From: Methylomonas lenta
Lineage (GTDB): Bacteria; Pseudomonadota; Gammaproteobacteria; Methylococcales; Methylomonadaceae
Assembly: GCF_001644015.1 (NCBI RefSeq)
Contig: NZ_LUUI01000077.1
Coordinates: forward strand, 1-64,000
DNA: 64,000 nucleotides
Direction of reading: 5' to 3'
Part shown: positions 36,296 to 45,538 of the stretch, one piece after another
Numbering within the stretch: position 1 is the stretch's first letter
Layout: every line of letters starts with the position of its first letter
The notes under the pieces: generated by a model
The model's input: only the letters and a program-made list of their open reading frames with translations
What the model was told of the DNA's origin: nothing
The model's database searches: none
Position numbers and translations under genes: made by a program

Positions 36296-36592
36296 AGTAA
36301 TATCCCCAATTCCATGAAGTGAGCTGATATGCCAAGCTCTGAATCTACATCCATCATATCACCCTGCATTAGCAATCAATGAAGTGTTTGCAAGCGAATT
36401 GCGCCTGGCTAAAAGTTGCTAAGACTAAGGCTTGATCAGCTGGCAATTTCGCCTAAGTGAGTGAGTTTTGTATTATGAAGCTAGGTTTTTGGCGGCATCT
36501 GAAAGTGTTTCAATTAGCGAATGTTTAGCAGTTGCCTTTAGAAAAACCTGATTAGGATTTGGTTTGGAATAAGGTGCCGACTTGGAATCCCC

Positions 36593-36703
36593 ATGCAAAA
36601 CATCGTGGCCGCTGTCGATAAAGATGTCGAACGTAGCGAAGATATTTTGATGCTGAGTTATAAGTTGGATAAATCCAAGCAAAATTCCGTGTTGGTGCTT
36701 TAG
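36593..36703 (+). pseudogene. Fragment of a second copy of the 33415-33939 gene
   Basis: ATG 36593 reads 36 codons; NIVAAVDKDVERSEDILMLSY matches AIVAGVDKDVERGEDILMLGY of the intact protein (residues about 17-37), then similarity stops and the frame ends at TAG 36701. Only the N-terminal part remains, so it is a relic of a duplicated gene. It abuts the 3' end of pgaD on the opposite strand. Confidence 0.7.
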
Positions 36704-37215
36704 ATTGGAGTTTCGGGTTGTTGCTTCAGCTCTGCTGTAACAGAAGATTGTTTTGGCATTTCAGAGGGAAGCTCAATTTCTGTACTGTTGACAATATTTC
36801 CATGCTCATCGAAATAGACTGATAAGCACTGGGATTTTTGTTGTTTGGCCAGTAATGAGGGGTCGATAGCAAAAAATATGGATAATTGATGGTTGTTGAC
36901 AGGCTCAATGGCCGCACGGCGATCGATGTCTTTAAAGCGCATAAAATTATAAAGCGCCCAAATTCCCAAAATAAAACCTATAACCGCCACGCATATTAGA
37001 AATAAGCCGAAATCGGTAATCACGGCTTTATAGCCTTCCAGTTCTATCATTTCAAGATAAACCAAATCTAAACCCAGCAGCCAGCCGATTAAAGTGACTA
37101 AAGGAGTCCATAAAAAAATCCAGATTATCCAGAACAGAAACGTGAAGAGGGCGGAGAGGTAACGCTCACTTAGGCTCTGCAGCGATGGTGAATTGATGAC
37201 CAAGGGTTGTTTCAT
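36700..37215 (-). CDS. pgaD: Poly-beta-1,6-GlcNAc biosynthesis protein PgaD
   Basis: 171-residue inner-membrane protein with two hydrophobic segments (about 22-48 and 68-92) and a C-terminal cytoplasmic tail. PgaD supports the PgaC synthase, and in E. coli the pair is switched on by c-di-GMP. Sequence similarity in this family is weak, so the call leans on topology and on its position: the ATG overlaps the pgaC stop (ATGA). Its tail is longer and more polar than usual. Confidence 0.75.
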   Translation of the reverse strand: MKQPLVINSPSLQSLSERYLSALFTFLFWIIWIFLWTPLVTLIGWLLGLDLVYLEMIELEGYKAVITDFGLFLICVAVIGFILGIWALYNFMRFKDIDRRAAIEPVNNHQLSIFFAIDPSLLAKQQKSQCLSVYFDEHGNIVNSTEIELPSEMPKQSSVTAELKQQPETPI

Positions 37216-38573
37216 CTCAGACCTCGATCGGGGCTAACCCAGGTTGCTCGTGTGTTACGTTTTTTTATCAGGGCTTTGATCAAGCCGCATACAGTTGTTA
37301 GCACGTTGATCAGCCAGTAAATCAATGGATACCAGATCATCCAGTAATAGGTTTTGGTAATGCCTTTTTCGTAGCGGGAATCTATAATCAGGCTGACGGC
37401 AAATTGTAGTAAGCAAGTGGCCCCTAAAAGTACGCCACCCCAGCTGGGTATCAGTGTTGGAATGGTCAGTTCATCCGGTAACTCGAAAAACCAGCCTAGT
37501 GTCCAGAGGATTAAAATCATGATCATTGTGAAGGACCAGAATACACTGGTCAGATATTCGACATAAATCCCCCACATGCGCCGTGACCGCCATATAGCTA
37601 GAGGTTTGCTGTAACGAAACAAAACCTCTGCTCCGCCTTGGGCCCAGCGTAAACGTTGTCGCCATAGTCCTCGCAAAGTTTCCGGCATCAAAATCCAGCA
37701 GAGTGCATTGGGTTCGAAACGAATATCCCAATGATCGAGTTGCAATTTCCAGCTGATGTCAATGTCGTCAGTCACTATGTCGGTGCTCCAGTAACCAACG
37801 CGATGCAGCGCTGATTTCCGAAAGCCGGCAACGACGCCAGAAACAGTGAAGATGCGGCCATAGACTCGTTGCGCCCGTTTGATCAGGCCGATAATGGCAG
37901 AAAATTCGCCAACCTGGATTTTACCTAGCAACGTTGAGCGTGTGCGTATGCGGGGATTACCAGTGACGGCAGCCACGCGCGGCCCGGAGAGTAAATGCTG
38001 CATGATCCAGGTGGTGGCGTGTGGTGCTAATAGGGCATCGCCGTCTATGCAGATCAGATATTCGTTATTGGAAAAAAGCGCACCGGTCCTTAAAGCCACC
38101 GCTTTGCCTTGGTTCTGCTCCAGGTTGATTACCCGCAATTGCGGATGTTTCGCAGCCAATTCCAGTAATATGTCCAGTGTATTGTCTTGGCTGCCATCAT
38201 TGACAGCAATAATCTCAAAATCGGGGTATTGTTGTTGCAACAAAAACTCGATGGTATCCGCGATTTCGCGTCCTTCATTGTGGCATGGCACCACAATGGA
38301 AACCGGTGGATAGCTCTGCAATATGGGTGGGTGGTCGGGATCAAAATGGCTGTTTTTTTCCCAGTGAAAATAATAGATGAATGCGCCTATCATCCATAGA
38401 TAAGCCATGAAGAGCGGGTAATAAAAGGCAAACTCTAGTAGCAGACTTATCCATTCGCCGGCAAAATAACTGGCAGTTTGCCAAATCCATTGCCAGATTT
38501 GGTAGCTGGCATGCATCACTAACGAGATGACTTGATAGAGTTTGTCCATTAATGAATGCATCAATTCAGGCAT
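37212..38573 (-). CDS. pgaC: Poly-beta-1,6-N-acetylglucosamine synthase PgaC
   Basis: 453-residue family 2 processive glycosyltransferase in the inner membrane. Motifs: NDGSQDNT near 125-132, DGD at 177-179, TDD at 268-270, and QRLRW at 306-310, the D,D,D,QxxRW set. N-terminal helices at about 44-70 and C-terminal helices from about 330 onwards form the channel. It polymerises UDP-GlcNAc. It lies 27 bp after pgaA and overlaps pgaD; pgaB, normally between pgaA and pgaC, is missing. Confidence 0.93.
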   Translation of the reverse strand: MPELMHSLMDKLYQVISLVMHASYQIWQWIWQTASYFAGEWISLLLEFAFYYPLFMAYLWMIGAFIYYFHWEKNSHFDPDHPPILQSYPPVSIVVPCHNEGREIADTIEFLLQQQYPDFEIIAVNDGSQDNTLDILLELAAKHPQLRVINLEQNQGKAVALRTGALFSNNEYLICIDGDALLAPHATTWIMQHLLSGPRVAAVTGNPRIRTRSTLLGKIQVGEFSAIIGLIKRAQRVYGRIFTVSGVVAGFRKSALHRVGYWSTDIVTDDIDISWKLQLDHWDIRFEPNALCWILMPETLRGLWRQRLRWAQGGAEVLFRYSKPLAIWRSRRMWGIYVEYLTSVFWSFTMIMILILWTLGWFFELPDELTIPTLIPSWGGVLLGATCLLQFAVSLIIDSRYEKGITKTYYWMIWYPLIYWLINVLTTVCGLIKALIKKRNTRATWVSPDRGLR

Positions 38574-38600
38574 GATGGTGGCTGTGAATATATTTGCATA

Positions 38601-41600
38601 TTAGAAGCGTATATCGGCTGTTAAATACATTTGCCACGTTTGGGTTAAGGCATTATCGTAATAACGATAGCTTCGGTTGCCGCCGTAAATCAGTTCTATA
38701 TCAGAGCCAAGGTGCCAGCGATGTTCATATTGGATATTGCCAATCATATTGGAGCCATAATCTTCCTGCCAGTAATCGCCAGCAGTTAGGGCTACGCGTT
38801 GATGGAAGTCTGTTTCGTAATTACGGTAAGTCAGCCAGTCATTGTCCAGTGTCAATGCGACTGTGGCATCTTTTTTGGGGCTGTAATAGAAAACGTTAGT
38901 GGATGTATTGGCAGAAAAACTAGCGCCCAAGATGGTTGAGAACTTATAAATTGGACCACTGTACCAGCGTTCGAAATAGTTCCCATCTAAAGCGTAGCGG
39001 TTGTTAGAGTGGTTGTATATTTGGTTGGTAAGGTTAGATAGTTGTGTTTGCTGAATAAAATCATTTACTGTTTGGCTTGACCATATTTCATCATATGCTC
39101 TACCCGTACTAGCGGAAAGATTGTCTTTTTCGGGCAAGATGGCTGCTACGGTATCGGTCAGGCTTTTATATTTTTGCGAGAGGTAATCATAGCTAGCCGC
39201 GCTGTCGCATACTTGTTCTGAGCTTAAATAGGTAGGGCTATAGACAGTCGAATTAAACTCTATTTCTGGAATTGATACAGAGTTACAGGAAGTTGATTGT
39301 GCGCTACTGAAATTATAATAGTGGCTGGATAAGTTGAATTGCCTGGATTCATTAACCTTGAATGTAAAACCAATAAGAGCCGATTTTGCAGTAACCCCAT
39401 ACTTTAGTGCGCGTACCGGAATATTATTATCCAGGCTACTTAAGTGGGTAAACAGTTGCCAATGATCATTAAATTGATATTCGAGGTCTAAATCTACGCC
39501 TACTTTATTTGCCCCACTGTTGTCATAGTGGATTTCAGCTCCTGCTTTGGTTTTATCTTGAGTGAATTCAACGCCGACACCGTAATGTCTTAGGTAGCCA
39601 TTCCCAATTTCAGCGTCAGTTTCTTGCCAGTTGCGTTTGGCTATGAGATCGGCAGTATTGTTCAACAAGACGATTTTTTTACAGTCGTCTGGATTAGTAT
39701 TTAAATTACAATCGGGTAAATCGGAAGGGTTTGGTAGGGCGATACTATTTCCAAGTGTAGATTGCCATGAACTACCTTCCTTAAACGACGAAGTTTTCCA
39801 GCCATTATGTGCGAATAATCTAAAGTTTTGAGCTATCGGTTGAGAGTAAGCAATGCTATCTATATTGATTTCATCGTTACCAATTAATGACGCCGCAGCC
39901 GAAGGTTCATTTTTACTGATACCGCCATTTGCAAATATTTTTAACTCCGGCTTATTGTGTCGTTTCCAGGCCTGCATTTGTTTTAGTGCGCCGGAATCCT
40001 CTGGATAATCACTGTAAAGCTCGTTTGTCAGCGATTGCTCTGCAGGGTAGTCACGTAATTCATGCGAAACTTTGGCCTGATTTAATTTTAAGCCGAAATG
40101 TTCCGGCGCCTGTTGGCGGGCGATATCGATTTCATGTTGTGCTTTGCGGGGCCAGCCGCGAAAATAGTAGACTTCAGCTAGTTTGCTGTGAATGTCGGTA
40201 TTATCGGGATATTGCAAATGCAAGCGCTCCAGGCGCGACTGTGCCTCGTTGAGATCGTCCACATAAGCGTGGAATATCGCAGCGGTCATATCCGCGGTGG
40301 CTTTTTTAGGATTGGGAATGCTGATTTCACTACCGTCAGTCTGGGGTAGGCTAATGGTTTCCGGTTGTTCCTTCGACAGTTGCTCTGCGGTGGCAAGGGC
40401 TAAATCCGGTTGTTCGGCTTCTAAATAGGCGTAAGCAAGTGATGCTTTGGCGTTATAGTAATCAGGCACTTCCTGTAGAACGCTTAGATAGAGCTCCCGC
40501 GCTTGTTCCGGTTGGCGGTTATTCAGGTAGGCATCGGCTGCTGCCATGCGGGCATAGACAGGTAATCTCGTGTTTTGTCGCAGTAACTGTTGGTATAGCG
40601 CGATGGTGTCGTCCATACGGCGTCGATCACGAAAGGCGACCAGTAAATCAAACTGAGCTCTTTGCCGCCAAACAAGGGGGTCTTTGAGTTGCAGTGAGTC
40701 CACTAAGGCGATATTGCTTTGCAATTCGTTAATTGCCTGATCTATGCTGCGATAATCTCGCGCATCTTGGGATAAAGCCTGTTCTCCTTGACGTATCAAC
40801 CCGGCGGCGTGGCTCCATTTTAGCTCAGCCCATTCTTCATTGTTAAATAAAGTTCGGTTAGCTTCGGCAATAGTTAAAGCTTGCTCGGTTTGGCCGGCAT
40901 TTGATAGGGCGAATACCTTGCCACGCAGCGCATTTGGTTGAGTCGGCTGTAGTTCGAGCGCCTGTTGATAGAAGTCGACGGCTTTGAGGTATTGGCCGGC
41001 AAGTTCTTCTGCGCTAGCCTGAGTCAGGATCAATTCAATGTCGTTCGGGTAGTCTACTCGAAGTTGTTGCAGGTAAGTGGTAGCCGATAAGGCTTGTTGC
41101 TGGTCGAGCATTAATCCGGCCAGTGCGAGTTTGGGTGTTAGTCGATCAGGTGCTTTGTCGGCAGCAAGGCTATACAGATTTTCGGCAAGCGGATAATCTT
41201 GGGTGTTGCGCGCTGAGCGGCCCACAGTTTCCAAAATATAAACAGGCGCCGAATTTTTGTCGATAAGAAGTGCTTGCTGCAATACTTCTGTATCTCGCTC
41301 CAGCCAGGATAAACCTTGTAGCAGATCGTATCGATAGCGAGGTTGTGAGGGATTTTGTTCGGCTAGCGTTTGTAGTTTTATCAGAATGGGTGCTATGTCT
41401 TGTGTTTGCCCAGTTGCCAAATAGGTACGCATCAGGCCTTCAATCGCATCGAGATTGTCCGCTTCGTTGGCAAAAATCTGTAGATATAGCTCGCGAGCAG
41501 CAGTCGGCTGGTTGTTTTTGAGTTGACTGTCGGCAACAGCCAGCAGTGCGTAGGTGGGCAGGTTGAGATTCTGATCTAACGCAACTTCATATTCATCGTT

Positions 41601-43502
41601 AACTTGGTTATAAAGTTGGCGATCATGTAGGGCAACCAATAGGTCGGCTTGGGCTCGGCTTAACCAGATTTTCTTGTCGCGGATTGCAAGTCTGGAAATT
41701 GACTTTATGTTAGCGTTAATTGCAGCAATGGCCTGATCGGTGTAATGAAAATTGTCTGGGTTGCTATTTAAAGAGGTTTTGCCGCGGCGAACGAGTTCGG
41801 CAGCGTGATGCCAATTTAAGTCGACCCATAGATCGTCAGGCACTAATGAGCGGTGCTGTTTGGCCACTTGTAGGGCTTCTGCTTGCAGGCCTGCAGATGC
41901 CAGGGTGCGAATCAAGCCGCGCGCTGCTTCCGTATGTTGCGGTTGATTGTTTAGGAGTTTTTGATAAAGCTGGCTGGCTTGTTTGGGATGTCCAGCCATT
42001 TCATGCGCTGCTGCCTGTGCAAACAAGATGTCCGAGTTCTGTTGACCGGTACTTGCTAGCTCATCGAAATGTCGAGTCGCTAGCTTGGTATTGTGCTGGT
42101 CCAGCATAAGTAGACCTAGTCCCAATTGGGGTGTTAGGCGATCCGGTGCTTTGCTGGCAGCCATAGTGTAGAGTTTTTCCGCTTGTGGGTAATCGTGCAA
42201 TTCACGTGCGGCTTTGGCAATGGTTTCCAAAATATAGGCAGGGGCGGCGTCCAGCTCGATTTTTTTAGCTTCTGTGAGCACTTCAGCGTTATGACCGCTC
42301 CATTGTAAATATTGTAAATAGTCATATCTATAATTCGCGACATCCGGATGACTGTTTGCAAATTCGCTTAGCTGGGTCAGGCTGTTGTCCAGTTGACTTT
42401 TATCGCCCATATCCAGGCTGATTTTAGCCAAAGCTTTTTGGGCGGTGTAATTCTTCGGTTGTTCTTGGATTATTTCTTGATAGAGTGCCTGCGCATTTTT
42501 TGTCTGATTTTGATCTGCAAAGGCGTTTGCCGTTGCCATTTTTGCGTAGGCGGGCAGTGACAGGTTTTGTTGCTGTAAGCGTCGAAAGCGGGTTATGACA
42601 TCGCTCATTTGCTTGCGATCATGCAAAGCAACCAATAAATCCGCTTCTGCACGTGTTTGCCAGTATGCTAAATCCTTCAGGTTGAGTGTTGCTAATGCTG
42701 CAAGGTTGGCTTTAATCGCTTGAATAGCTAGGTCAGTCTTGGCGAAGTTGGTTGGATCTATGCTTGTATCTCTTTCGCCTTGCCTAATAAGATCAGTAGC
42801 GTAATCCCAGTTTAAGTGAGTCCATTCTTCGTCGTTTAATGCTTGTCGATGTGTGTTGGCTGTAGCAATTGCAGTAGTAAAGTCCTTGCTGGCTGATTGC
42901 GTCCTGATTAAACCTTGCGCGGCATTTTTATTATCCGGTTCATAGGTTAAGGCTTGTTGGTAAAGTTGTTCTGCGGCTTGTGTTTGCCCGTCTTGCTCTA
43001 AAGCAGATGCCAGGGCCAAAGTTAACTCAAAATTATCCGGAAAGTTTTGGGCGAGCTTGTTGAAATGCGCTATGGCGGCTTTGGTTTGCTTTTGATCCAG
43101 TAGAATCAAGCCAATGCCGAGATTTGGGGTCAGCCGATTTGGTGTTTTTTTAGCCGCTTGGCTATACAGTTCGGTGGCTTTATCTAGTTGGCCTTTGTTG
43201 CGAGCGGACTTGGCAATGGTTTCAAGTACGTATGCTGGCGCTCGTTTAAGGTTTAGGCCTTCGGCCTCCCTTAGTACGTCATCATCACGTTCTGCCCATA
43301 AAAGTAGTTGCAAGTAGTCATACAGATATTGTTTGCGTCTTGGGTGATCAGTTACGAGAAGCCGTAATTGCTCTAAAGCAAGTTCGGTTTGACCCGAGCG
43401 CGCTTGTTCCAATGCCTGTTGATAAGTCGCTTCATTTGTCTGTTTGGCATGTAAGCTGTATGCGGGGAGCCATAGCGCGATTGCAATGATTTTACGATTC
43501 AT
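38601..43502 (-). CDS. pgaA: Outsized PgaA exporter with triplicated TPR unit
   Basis: 1633 residues, about twice E. coli PgaA (about 807). After a signal peptide (cleavage near AYSLHA), a TPR region fills 22-1180 and a 16-strand-type outer-membrane barrel about 1185-1633, ending in Phe (ADIRF). A 332-residue unit occurs three times: APAYVLETIAK at 88, APAYILETIAK at 420, APVYILETVGR at 752, with matching LTPxLxxxxLMLDQ and LVALHDR parts at the same offsets. The last TPR block (about 1020-1180) and barrel are single. PgaA is the outer-membrane port of PNAG. ATG 43502 is preferred to the TTG in front of it. The ribosome site is weak. Confidence 0.93.
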   Translation of the reverse strand: MNRKIIAIALWLPAYSLHAKQTNEATYQQALEQARSGQTELALEQLRLLVTDHPRRKQYLYDYLQLLLWAERDDDVLREAEGLNLKRAPAYVLETIAKSARNKGQLDKATELYSQAAKKTPNRLTPNLGIGLILLDQKQTKAAIAHFNKLAQNFPDNFELTLALASALEQDGQTQAAEQLYQQALTYEPDNKNAAQGLIRTQSASKDFTTAIATANTHRQALNDEEWTHLNWDYATDLIRQGERDTSIDPTNFAKTDLAIQAIKANLAALATLNLKDLAYWQTRAEADLLVALHDRKQMSDVITRFRRLQQQNLSLPAYAKMATANAFADQNQTKNAQALYQEIIQEQPKNYTAQKALAKISLDMGDKSQLDNSLTQLSEFANSHPDVANYRYDYLQYLQWSGHNAEVLTEAKKIELDAAPAYILETIAKAARELHDYPQAEKLYTMAASKAPDRLTPQLGLGLLMLDQHNTKLATRHFDELASTGQQNSDILFAQAAAHEMAGHPKQASQLYQKLLNNQPQHTEAARGLIRTLASAGLQAEALQVAKQHRSLVPDDLWVDLNWHHAAELVRRGKTSLNSNPDNFHYTDQAIAAINANIKSISRLAIRDKKIWLSRAQADLLVALHDRQLYNQVNDEYEVALDQNLNLPTYALLAVADSQLKNNQPTAARELYLQIFANEADNLDAIEGLMRTYLATGQTQDIAPILIKLQTLAEQNPSQPRYRYDLLQGLSWLERDTEVLQQALLIDKNSAPVYILETVGRSARNTQDYPLAENLYSLAADKAPDRLTPKLALAGLMLDQQQALSATTYLQQLRVDYPNDIELILTQASAEELAGQYLKAVDFYQQALELQPTQPNALRGKVFALSNAGQTEQALTIAEANRTLFNNEEWAELKWSHAAGLIRQGEQALSQDARDYRSIDQAINELQSNIALVDSLQLKDPLVWRQRAQFDLLVAFRDRRRMDDTIALYQQLLRQNTRLPVYARMAAADAYLNNRQPEQARELYLSVLQEVPDYYNAKASLAYAYLEAEQPDLALATAEQLSKEQPETISLPQTDGSEISIPNPKKATADMTAAIFHAYVDDLNEAQSRLERLHLQYPDNTDIHSKLAEVYYFRGWPRKAQHEIDIARQQAPEHFGLKLNQAKVSHELRDYPAEQSLTNELYSDYPEDSGALKQMQAWKRHNKPELKIFANGGISKNEPSAAASLIGNDEINIDSIAYSQPIAQNFRLFAHNGWKTSSFKEGSSWQSTLGNSIALPNPSDLPDCNLNTNPDDCKKIVLLNNTADLIAKRNWQETDAEIGNGYLRHYGVGVEFTQDKTKAGAEIHYDNSGANKVGVDLDLEYQFNDHWQLFTHLSSLDNNIPVRALKYGVTAKSALIGFTFKVNESRQFNLSSHYYNFSSAQSTSCNSVSIPEIEFNSTVYSPTYLSSEQVCDSAASYDYLSQKYKSLTDTVAAILPEKDNLSASTGRAYDEIWSSQTVNDFIQQTQLSNLTNQIYNHSNNRYALDGNYFERWYSGPIYKFSTILGASFSANTSTNVFYYSPKKDATVALTLDNDWLTYRNYETDFHQRVALTAGDYWQEDYGSNMIGNIQYEHRWHLGSDIELIYGGNRSYRYYDNALTQTWQMYLTADIRF

Positions 43503-43816
43503 CAATTATTTGTAGTGGGGGTGTCGAGCTTTTGGCGTTTATGGGGTGGAGAGTATAGTGATGGTTTGGAAAAAAACTAGTAAATAGTCGATTTTGGCGA
43601 GAAATATGCTGAAAGCATTCTATCAGTCAGGCACGTTTCTCTGGCTTGATTGCTTGCTTGGGAGGGGGGTAGAGTTAGAAGCTCTGGTTTTTAGAGTGCC
43701 TTGGCAAAAGTCCTTTTGTTGTATGAATTATGAGTCGAGGCTGCGGGGCTAAATAAAGTCATTGATTAACCCGCATATCCAGGAAGATAGCGGGCTAAGA
43801 GAGTGATTGAAAGACG
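43503..43816. other. Intergenic region upstream of pgaA
   Basis: It must hold the pga promoter (minus strand) and the 3' end of the lectin-like gene. A weak hairpin CCCGC/GCGGG lies at about 43770-43795. No clear promoter or riboswitch was found. Confidence 0.4.
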
Positions 43817-44437
43817 TTAAGCGTTGTTTTTTTGACGTTTTAACATCAGTAGTATGCCTGAAGCAAACAGCCAGATGCTGTGGGGTATGGGTACTATTGG
43901 TGAAGTAGCTGTTGGAGTGTACTCAACTACAAATCCCCGGGTAGTATATTTGAGTTGATTATTATCCATAAAAGATGAATCCACATTGGTATCGTTCCAA
44001 TGTCCGGTGTAGTTGTTCCCTGGCCACCAATACATCAAATAGTCTTCGTTATTAGGTGTTAATGGTGAGTTGTCTTGCCAGTTGTTGGGTTCGCCAGTCA
44101 CCCAGTTTGTATAACTGAATGCTTCGCCTGTAACCCATTGCCAGTTGGTTTCATTGCCGCTGGTATCAATTCCACCCAGAAAACTACCTTGGGCGCCGAG
44201 TGTATTCCACAAAAAATCGTCCTCATTCTGGCTGGTTACGGTTGCCAGGTAACCTGAGCCGCCAAGAAACGTCAAACTTTCGGCGAAGTTTTTAGCGTCC
44301 ACCCAGTCAAGACGCCAATCATCAGTAAAAGTGTGTAGCTCGTAATAATGACCGTTGTCTGCATTGAATACAGGCGAAGCCAATGAGGATAGGCTGGTTG
44401 CGGTTAATAAAATGGCGGTAAAAGCCTTTAAAATCAT
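43817..44437 (-). CDS. Surface protein with C-type lectin-like domain and PEP-CTERM-like tail
   Basis: 206 residues. The signal peptide ends at LAS (about 21). Residues 25-170 form a C-type lectin fold: WVDAKNFAESL, GYLATVTSQNE, FLGGIDTSGNE, WVTGEAFSYTNWVTGEPNNW, and GHWNDTNVD. The C-terminus VPIPHSIWLFASG, a hydrophobic helix and basic KRQK form a sorting tail of the VPxP-WLF variant. It could bind sugars at the surface. ATG 44437 follows AAGGAG. A near-perfect sigma54 promoter lies upstream. pgaA lies further down on the same strand, which would fit a biofilm role (inference). Confidence 0.82.
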   Translation of the reverse strand: MILKAFTAILLTATSLSSLASPVFNADNGHYYELHTFTDDWRLDWVDAKNFAESLTFLGGSGYLATVTSQNEDDFLWNTLGAQGSFLGGIDTSGNETNWQWVTGEAFSYTNWVTGEPNNWQDNSPLTPNNEDYLMYWWPGNNYTGHWNDTNVDSSFMDNNQLKYTTRGFVVEYTPTATSPIVPIPHSIWLFASGILLMLKRQKNNA

Positions 44438-44823
44438 GGCAAAACTCCTTTAGTATTTAAAATCAGCGCGTGTAATTGATAATCCGATGTTAATAAAGCA
44501 TGATCCGTGCCATGTTTATATTGTTGATCATGTGTGTCTGCATAAGTTTAGCATGTTGAGCCAATTAAACAGATGAAGTCGGATTATTAATTCTGGTAAA
44601 GCTATTGATGTGTATTGGCGTAATTCTTTCTTAGGATGACCTATTGATATGCAACCTGTCAAAACTGGCAGGCTCATTGCCATGCCTGGCACTCATTTTA
44701 ATATTCTCTGGGAGAGTTTTTTAGTTCTTCAAGTTTAGGGTGATCATGGTGCATGATTATCCGGGTAGTAGGCTATGGGGGTAAAAGCTTTGATAATCAT
44801 CGTCGAAAGTTAGAATTACGGTT
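44438..44823. other. Intergenic region with promoter and orphan hairpin
   Basis: Besides the sigma54 promoter at 44497-44512, it holds a CCTGTC/GGCAGG hairpin (about 44656-44673) and, at 44705-44722, CTCT-GGG-AGAG followed by six T on the plus strand. No plus-strand gene precedes it, so an sRNA is conceivable. Confidence 0.35.
44497..44512 (-). promoter_or_regulatory. Sigma54 promoter of the lectin-like gene
   Basis: Minus-strand TGGCACGGATCATGCT agrees with TGGCACG-N4-TTGCW at all but one of the fixed positions, with GG and GC 10 bases apart. It ends 60 bases before the ATG at 44437. Confidence 0.7.
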
Positions 44824-45030
44824 TTAGCAGGCAAAGTGTTGATCTAGACGAATTTTAGTAATTGCAAAACGATCATTCAGTTTTCCGTTGGCTGGATTTT
44901 CTACAATATAGTGATTATTCAGCACCAGAAAATTTTGAGCCGTTGTTTCAGAATAAGCTCGCCCTGAAATAACGAATAACAAACAGCTCAAAATAGTGAC
45001 TAGTAGTGAGGGTTTTAGTCTGTATATCAA
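44824..45030 (-). CDS. Possible small secreted protein
   Basis: A 68-codon frame whose only start is TTG 45030, without a clear ribosome site. Residues 1-27 look like a signal peptide (basic RLK, hydrophobic core, cleavage near AYS). It follows the secreted protein gene at 45062-45463 by 31 bp on the same strand. The mature part (about 41 residues) has one Cys at its end. No family recognised. Confidence 0.4.
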   Translation of the reverse strand: MIYRLKPSLLVTILSCLLFVISGRAYSETTAQNFLVLNNHYIVENPANGKLNDRFAITKIRLDQHFAC

Positions 45031-45061
45031 TGCTTTAACCAGTAATTGGTTCGAGGCTAAA

Positions 45062-45463
45062 TTATTGTACCTTAATCAAATACCCATCCGTGCTTTCGCA
45101 ACCGGGTTTGCTGTGGGCTGTGACGCTGATGCGGGCATGTCCGTGTTGGAAGGGTTTGTTGAGTTTGCCTTTTACTTCCAGGCGGCCACTTTTTTGAGGA
45201 GTGATTTCTAGCTCTTTAGCACTAAAATGTTCTTTGAATGCACCAGCGCTGATATTCACTTCTATCGAGTTGGCAGTGGTATTGGGCGAGGCTACAAAGG
45301 AAAACTCACGAAAGCTTTGTAGGTATGTATTGGCATTCGGGTTAAATTCGGAATATTTGGGCTTGTCGCAATTACTTGAGCTTGAACTGCTGCCATAGGC
45401 TAAAACGGAATCCATAGGTAAGCTCAGCATAACTGCGACAATTGTGAAAAATCGTGGGTTCAT
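45062..45463 (-). CDS. Secreted protein of unknown function, paralogue of 23283-23750
   Basis: 133 residues with a signal peptide (cleavage after LAY or just beyond, near 23) followed by a Ser run. The mature domain starts CDKPKYSEFNP and ends GCESTDGYLIKV, as in the protein at 23283-23750; the two Cys occupy equivalent places. GGAGAAAG precedes ATG 45463. It is divergent from the tautomerase gene with a 75-bp gap. Both paralogues are periplasmic and probably Ig-like folds; no role is known. Confidence 0.7.
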   Translation of the reverse strand: MNPRFFTIVAVMLSLPMDSVLAYGSSSSSSNCDKPKYSEFNPNANTYLQSFREFSFVASPNTTANSIEVNISAGAFKEHFSAKELEITPQKSGRLEVKGKLNKPFQHGHARISVTAHSKPGCESTDGYLIKVQ

Positions 45464-45538
45464 GACTTTCTCCGCGGTGTGTTTTTATTAAATACCCGCT
45501 AAGATTACCAACAATTTGTATAAAGGAGAGAAATACCG

